From IMG/VR virus record IMGVR_UViG_3300042344_000517, positions 1 to 38,297 of that record: a stretch of DNA of 38,297 bases; one strand, 5' to 3'. This document shows, piece after piece, positions 35,090-38,297 of this stretch. The notes beneath the pieces were generated by a model. The model was not told where the DNA came from. It worked only from the letters and a program-made list of their open reading frames with translations, and ran no database searches. The stretch's first letter is position 1. Every line of letters begins with the position of its first letter. The translations under genes were made by a program, and so were the position numbers. This stretch comes from a virus.

Positions 35090-35438
35090 TATCTTTGATT
35101 ATAATCATTGCATTAACAAAGTCAGACTTTTTGAAAAGAAATACTTTTTGCACCATAATATACTCACTTGAATTGTCTTTTAGTTGTTCATTAATATTTG
35201 AAATTGTCTCTTGATATTCTTTAATTTTTTTATTTTTTTGTTCAAGAAAAACTAAATTATCGTCACTTTCAATATTTTCATATTGTCTGTATTCGTGATA
35301 ACCATCAGTATCTAGTTGATTGTAGGTAATATGTAAAGATACATTGGCTCTATATTTAGCTAAATAATAATTATTCTTTGGTTGTTCTACCGGCGTTGTT
35401 TCTGGTTTCTCGCATAGATTTTTTAGATAGTTTATCAT
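35064..35438 (-). CDS. Hypothetical protein
   Basis: A 124-residue protein with a central coiled coil (LVFLEQKNKKIKEYQETISNINEQLKDN) flanked by beta segments (YYLAKYRANVSLHITYNQ; YIMVQKVFLFKKSDFVNAMI). Not recognised. 68-nt overlap with the next gene upstream. Confidence 0.55.
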   Translation of the reverse strand: MINYLKNLCEKPETTPVEQPKNNYYLAKYRANVSLHITYNQLDTDGYHEYRQYENIESDDNLVFLEQKNKKIKEYQETISNINEQLKDNSSEYIMVQKVFLFKKSDFVNAMIIIKDNDLYESTN

Positions 35439-35556
35439 ATAATTTTTGTGCTTGTTTTGACAATGGTAACACTTGCTTTAGTTGATGTAAAGCTGTAAGT
35501 TCATCTTTTAATGGATGTTGTAGTCTATCTTTTAGTGTTGGCCATTGTGGTTTCAC
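35371..35556 (-). CDS. Small basic protein, GTG start
   Basis: A 61-residue basic protein (LKDRLQHPLKDELTALHQLKQVLP...KSMRETRNNAGRTTKE). It starts at GTG in a GTGA overlap with the upstream stop, like the gene at 19947. The 68-nt overlap with the following gene is large, so this call is less certain. Confidence 0.45.
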   Translation of the reverse strand: MKPQWPTLKDRLQHPLKDELTALHQLKQVLPLSKQAQKLYDKLSKKSMRETRNNAGRTTKE

Positions 35557-36041
35557 AGATTATTGTAATATTCTTTTGCTTTATTATATTCTTCTGCATC
35601 AAGTATGTTATTATCTTTATCTACTTTAACATAGAAAGTTTTTGGGGTAAATGGAAATGATTTGATATACCCAAGACTTTTATTATTAGTATATGTATGT
35701 CCACCATTTTCAACCCAAATAATAGCGTCGAGATAATAACATCCAGTATCATCTTTGAATACTGCACTATCTCTATTGTTTTGAAAGTGTTTATAACCAC
35801 TCATTTCAGTTACATCATTCCATTCATTGTTTTCACCTGTTAATGGACTTAATGTTTCAAATCTGGCAAGTTTGTTAAAGACATCTGTTACATAATTGGC
35901 ACTAAATCCGCTATGTCCTTGATTGGCAAAAGTGGTTAATAGTTCCATAATGGCAGCTTTTGCCATATTATTGTATGCATCTTTACCATCATATCCAATT
36001 AATGATAGTTCTCGTTCTGCGTGTTTAAGTATATTACTCAT
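35553..36041 (-). CDS. Conserved phage hypothetical protein
   Basis: A 162-residue protein. FANQGHSGFSANYVTDVFNKLARFETLSPLTGENNEWNDV and HFQNNRDSAVFKDDTGCYYLDAIIW form a pattern common in phage proteins (GHSG-x-SA, LsPLtGe-x-x-EW, QN-x-R-x-x-x-VFKD). Function unknown. Confidence 0.72.
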   Translation of the reverse strand: MSNILKHAERELSLIGYDGKDAYNNMAKAAIMELLTTFANQGHSGFSANYVTDVFNKLARFETLSPLTGENNEWNDVTEMSGYKHFQNNRDSAVFKDDTGCYYLDAIIWVENGGHTYTNNKSLGYIKSFPFTPKTFYVKVDKDNNILDAEEYNKAKEYYNNL

Positions 36042-36057
36042 ATTTGTGTGTATATTT

Positions 36058-36324
36058 TTATTGATTTAATTTGAATATAAAATAGTTTGATTTTCCTTTT
36101 CGTAACAAAATGTATTTATTATATAATAAGTCATCTGTAGATATTTCTCTATTAATATCAGATATTTTTTTATTATTCAGGTATAACCCCCCACTTTTTA
36201 TTAAACTTTTTGCTTCAGAATATGATTTAACTAAACCAGATAATTTGGCAAGATGTGTAATAGTTGAAACAGAAACATCATCATTTTCAATAATTATCCA
36301 ACTTGATTTAATCTCATCACTCAT
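36058..36324 (-). CDS. Orphan S4 RNA-binding domain (TyrRS C-terminal type)
   Basis: An 88-residue protein. THLAKLSGLVKSYSEAKSLIKSGGLYLNNKKISD, then LLYNKYILLRKGKSNYFIFKL, is the S4 domain with the L-R-K-G-K end as in the C terminus of tyrosyl-tRNA synthetase. No catalytic domain is present. ATG 36324 overlaps the upstream stop and fits better than the long frame. It may bind tRNA-Tyr or another structured RNA. Confidence 0.72.
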   Translation of the reverse strand: MSDEIKSSWIIIENDDVSVSTITHLAKLSGLVKSYSEAKSLIKSGGLYLNNKKISDINREISTDDLLYNKYILLRKGKSNYFIFKLNQ

Positions 36325-36697
36325 ATTCAGTATGTGTTCCTTGTTCAATTGCAATGAATTGATTTTTGTGAATGACAACAATACCTTCAAAATTGAAAAT
36401 ATCTGTATCTGATAATTTCTCTAATGTTTGATATGCTTTATTAGCCATCTCTTGTTGTTTTTGTCTGGATTTTAGAGCACCTTCAGCAGTTACATCTCTG
36501 TAAGAGATTGTTCTTTTGTTCATTAGTGCAGTGCCTACACCGCAGTATGTGATTACTAGAGTGCTTACATATACTTTCTTTTTGTTTGCGTTATCTTTAT
36601 TTTCTTTGTATTTTACTATTACGCCGACAATAAATGCAATTACTGCTATTACTGCTGCAGCAATTAAAATGATGGTAAATGCGTATGCTTCATTCAT
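36317..36697 (-). CDS. Single-TM protein with cytoplasmic domain
   Basis: A 126-residue protein: FTIILIAAAVIAVIAFIVGVIV is one N-terminal TM helix, followed by a basic linker (KYKENKDNANKKK) and a soluble domain (VYVSTLVITYCGVGTAL...EGIVVIHKNQFIAIEQ). ATG 36697 is chosen, 2 nt after the upstream stop. Not recognised. Confidence 0.6.
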   Translation of the reverse strand: MNEAYAFTIILIAAAVIAVIAFIVGVIVKYKENKDNANKKKVYVSTLVITYCGVGTALMNKRTISYRDVTAEGALKSRQKQQEMANKAYQTLEKLSDTDIFNFEGIVVIHKNQFIAIEQGTHTEYE

Positions 36698-36699
36698 AA

Positions 36700-37155
36700 T
36701 TAGTATACATAATCTGTATGATTGCACTTGTTACACTGCACACCTCGTTTAGGAGGATATGTTGCCAACATCGTATTAGGATTATAATAATACAATTCTT
36801 CTCCACACTTTGGGCAAGCAAAGCCAGAGTTGAGGTTATTGACTGCGGCAAAAGTGTTATATGCTTTGTTATTATGTTCCTCAAGACTTTTTAGTGTTTG
36901 TTTTGGAACTTCTGGAACTTCTGTTTGTTTTTTAACATATTCTTCAACTTTACGCAGTCTAATATTTAAGACTGAGATTCTGTTATGAGCGCACTGTAGT
37001 GTTTCGTGAAATCTATAACCTTCTCGTTTCTCTGTAATTGTAGGCGTTCCCATTCGCATATCAGAGTAGTAAGAACCGCATCCAAAAAGAGAATGATATT
37101 CACCTTTTACTTCATATGCGTCACAATTTGGGCAGGTTTTAATATTGTTATTCAT
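36700..37155 (-). CDS. Two-zinc-ribbon hypothetical protein
   Basis: A 151-residue protein with an N-terminal KTCPNCDAYEV and a C-terminal FACPKCGEELYYYN...VQCNKCNHTD. The C-terminal pairs form a full zinc ribbon. The middle is a helix (ISVLNIRLRKVEEYVKK). Nucleic-acid or regulatory role possible; not recognised. Confidence 0.62.
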   Translation of the reverse strand: MNNNIKTCPNCDAYEVKGEYHSLFGCGSYYSDMRMGTPTITEKREGYRFHETLQCAHNRISVLNIRLRKVEEYVKKQTEVPEVPKQTLKSLEEHNNKAYNTFAAVNNLNSGFACPKCGEELYYYNPNTMLATYPPKRGVQCNKCNHTDYVY

Positions 37156-37358
37156 ATAGAAAAATTCACTGGTTGATCAACTATTCTCGGTATTCCTTTT
37201 TCATCACACGCTTTATGATTAAATGATTCATCAAATTTTTCACTCTCTTCTAAATTAGAAGTCGTTGCGCATGCCCATCCAATTTTAGCCATAATAGTTC
37301 TTTCGTGGCTTGATAATACTCGTTTATAAGATGGAAATTGATTGATAATGTCACTCAT
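37152..37358 (-). CDS. Small hypothetical protein
   Basis: A 68-residue protein: PSYKRVLSSHERTIMAKIGWACATTSNLEESEKF. ATGA overlaps with both neighbours. Not recognised. Confidence 0.58.
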   Translation of the reverse strand: MSDIINQFPSYKRVLSSHERTIMAKIGWACATTSNLEESEKFDESFNHKACDEKGIPRIVDQPVNFSI

Positions 37359-37524
37359 ATTTAGTTAGAATATATTCACCCACTTCAGAATCAAATTTGG
37401 CATCATCGAAATAAAACAATGGTACAGATGGTAAAACAACAAGTTCATCAGTAGTTACATTGTATCCGTGACTCACCATTTTGGTATTTGTTTCTTTATC
37501 AAGATAAGTGATTAGAACAATCAT
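37351..37524 (-). CDS. Small hypothetical protein
   Basis: A 57-residue protein: MIVLITYLDKETNTKMVSHG, then TTDELVVLPSVPLFYFD, ending EYILTKYE. ATGA overlap with the YopX gene and an 8-nt overlap with the following gene. Not recognised. Confidence 0.58.
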   Translation of the reverse strand: MIVLITYLDKETNTKMVSHGYNVTTDELVVLPSVPLFYFDDAKFDSEVGEYILTKYE

Positions 37525-37964
37525 TTTAATAGATTTTCGTGTTCAAAGATGTTGCCAATTACTTCAACTCTATGAGATGACTTATCAAAGTCTTCACTAT
37601 CATCATATCTGATATGTTCGTAACTTACAAGATATTTCTGAGTATTCCATCCCCATATCACTTGTCCAATTTCAATTTCACCTTCAATAAGTTTATATTC
37701 AATGTCTTCTCTCCTATTAACAGGAATCGGTCTCATATAGTATCTATTAATTTTTACAATATCTCCTTCATACACTTCTATGTTATTTTTATCATTAAAG
37801 CCAGTGTATTGCTGGATTACATAATCATCGCCACCGCTACCATTTTGTAGATTATGGAAGCGTCCATTTAAATCAATGATAAAGTGTTGTTGATTGTCAT
37901 TATGAGGATAAATCATGCGTTTTGCCAATTTATCCCATACTCTAAATTTAAATCGGTTGTTCAT
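37521..37964 (-). CDS. YopX-like protein
   Basis: A 147-residue protein: MNNRFKFRVWDKLAKRM, YVIQQYTGFNDKNNIEVYEGDIVKI and VEVIGNIFEHENLLK are complete YopX blocks. It is a close tandem paralogue of the gene to its right (same MNNRF start and H-E-x-L-L-K end). Confidence 0.8.
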   Translation of the reverse strand: MNNRFKFRVWDKLAKRMIYPHNDNQQHFIIDLNGRFHNLQNGSGGDDYVIQQYTGFNDKNNIEVYEGDIVKINRYYMRPIPVNRREDIEYKLIEGEIEIGQVIWGWNTQKYLVSYEHIRYDDSEDFDKSSHRVEVIGNIFEHENLLK

Positions 37965-37965
37965 A

Positions 37966-38297
37966 TTACTTTAATAGTTCCTTATGTTCAAATGCATTAC
38001 CAACAACTTCAATAGTTGACAGGTTCCAATAATTCCATTGATAACCTTGTAGGTTGTGCCAACAAACAGGCAACATTGTTTCTCTGAACCCAACAGGTCC
38101 AAAATCAAACATACCTCGTATAAGATCGCCTTCGTAAATGGGAACATCATTGCTATCATTTAATCCAGTGTATTGTTGGATAGTTGCTTCTTTTGGAATT
38201 GATATTGTTCTGGTCAATCCAATTAATTCATCTAAATACATATAATAAAATCTTTTTGTATTTATATCCCACATTCTAAAATTAAAGCGGTTATTCA
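37966..38297 (-). CDS. YopX-like protein (start just outside the window)
   Basis: At least 110 residues, with IQQYTGLNDSNDVPIYEGDLIRG and IEVVGNAFEHKELLK. The reading frame continues past the first in-frame ATG to the window edge, giving NNRFNFRMWDIN, matching MNNRF of its paralogue. The true ATG would be at base 38298-38296, one base of which is off the end. Tandem copy of the adjacent YopX gene. Confidence 0.78.
   Translation of the reverse strand, partial: NNRFNFRMWDINTKRFYYMYLDELIGLTRTISIPKEATIQQYTGLNDSNDVPIYEGDLIRGMFDFGPVGFRETMLPVCWHNLQGYQWNYWNLSTIEVVGNAFEHKELLK

Noticed and set aside
1-38297. tRNA genes
   Set aside because: No cloverleaf with a GTTC-type T arm and CCA-side stem was found by eye on either strand. 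A dedicated tRNA search would settle this.

Overview
This 38.3 kb, AT-rich window looks like part of a large lytic tailed-phage genome. No host operon, rRNA or tRNA is visible. About 80 small, tightly packed genes are read almost entirely right to left on the minus strand, many joined by 4-base ATGA or GTGA stop/start overlaps. Only two genes lie on the plus strand. Typical phage content includes a thymidylate synthase/DHFR pair, dCMP deaminase, two GIY-YIG homing endonucleases, four YopX-like proteins, two RNA ligases, a polynucleotide kinase and NAD salvage enzymes of the type known from Vibrio phage KVP40. The host cannot be named. Sigma70-like promoters and intrinsic terminators argue against a Bacteroidetes-type transcription system. 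Several exported-protein types (an EF-hand protein, a prepilin-like protein, an SPFH lipoprotein) are more familiar from Gram-negative bacteria, including the Planctomycetes/Verrucomicrobia group.

Layout from left to right. 1-7 kb: a DUF262 protein, two possible PD-(D/E)XK nuclease-fold proteins, a CDA-type deaminase, a plus-strand Mom-like DNA-modification protein, a nucleotidyltransferase, an Rnl5-type RNA ligase and a GIY-YIG homing endonuclease. 7-11 kb: an SPFH lipoprotein operon, a DUF6915 protein, an overlapping phosphoesterase/polynucleotide-kinase pair and a plus-strand secreted EF-hand protein. 11-14.3 kb: a small block of probably late or virion genes, two of which share an N-terminal motif resembling a T4-type capsid-targeting/prohead-protease signal, followed by a T4 Rnl1-like RNA ligase. 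14.3-21.9 kb: small accessory genes, dCMP deaminase, a second phosphoesterase, membrane proteins and a cREC-domain protein. 21.9-25.5 kb: ThyA, DHFR, a CysC-like kinase and two glycosyltransferases. 25.5-32.5 kb: a prepilin-like protein, a small GIY-YIG protein, an exported protein with a fibre-like motif, a deoxyribosyltransferase-like protein, a HAD phosphatase, Prs, Pth2, a homing endonuclease, NadV and NadM-Nudix. 32.6-38.3 kb: very small YopX, zinc-ribbon, coiled-coil and membrane proteins, one of them an orphan tyrosyl-tRNA-synthetase-like S4 domain.

Regulation is unusually legible. At least fifteen minus-strand promoters share TTGAC(T/A), a 16-17 bp spacer and an extended -10 (often TGG plus TAGATT-like). 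In most of them the -10 lies only 5-10 bp from the ATG, so the predicted transcripts are leaderless or nearly so. Several promoters abut or overlap the preceding intrinsic terminator. The nadV and nadM-nudix promoters differ in having long 5' leaders. The putative virion genes lack this promoter and instead share an AT-only leader sitting exactly 27 nt after an identical terminator hairpin.

Functional themes are: (1) RNA-end repair (kinase, phosphoesterase, two ligases, cREC, nucleotidyltransferase), probably against host tRNA-cleaving defences; (2) NAD+ resynthesis (Prs, NadV, NadM-Nudix); (3) dTMP and other nucleotide supply; (4) DNA or surface modification (Mom-like, CysC-like, glycosyltransferases); (5) proteins sent to the host envelope.
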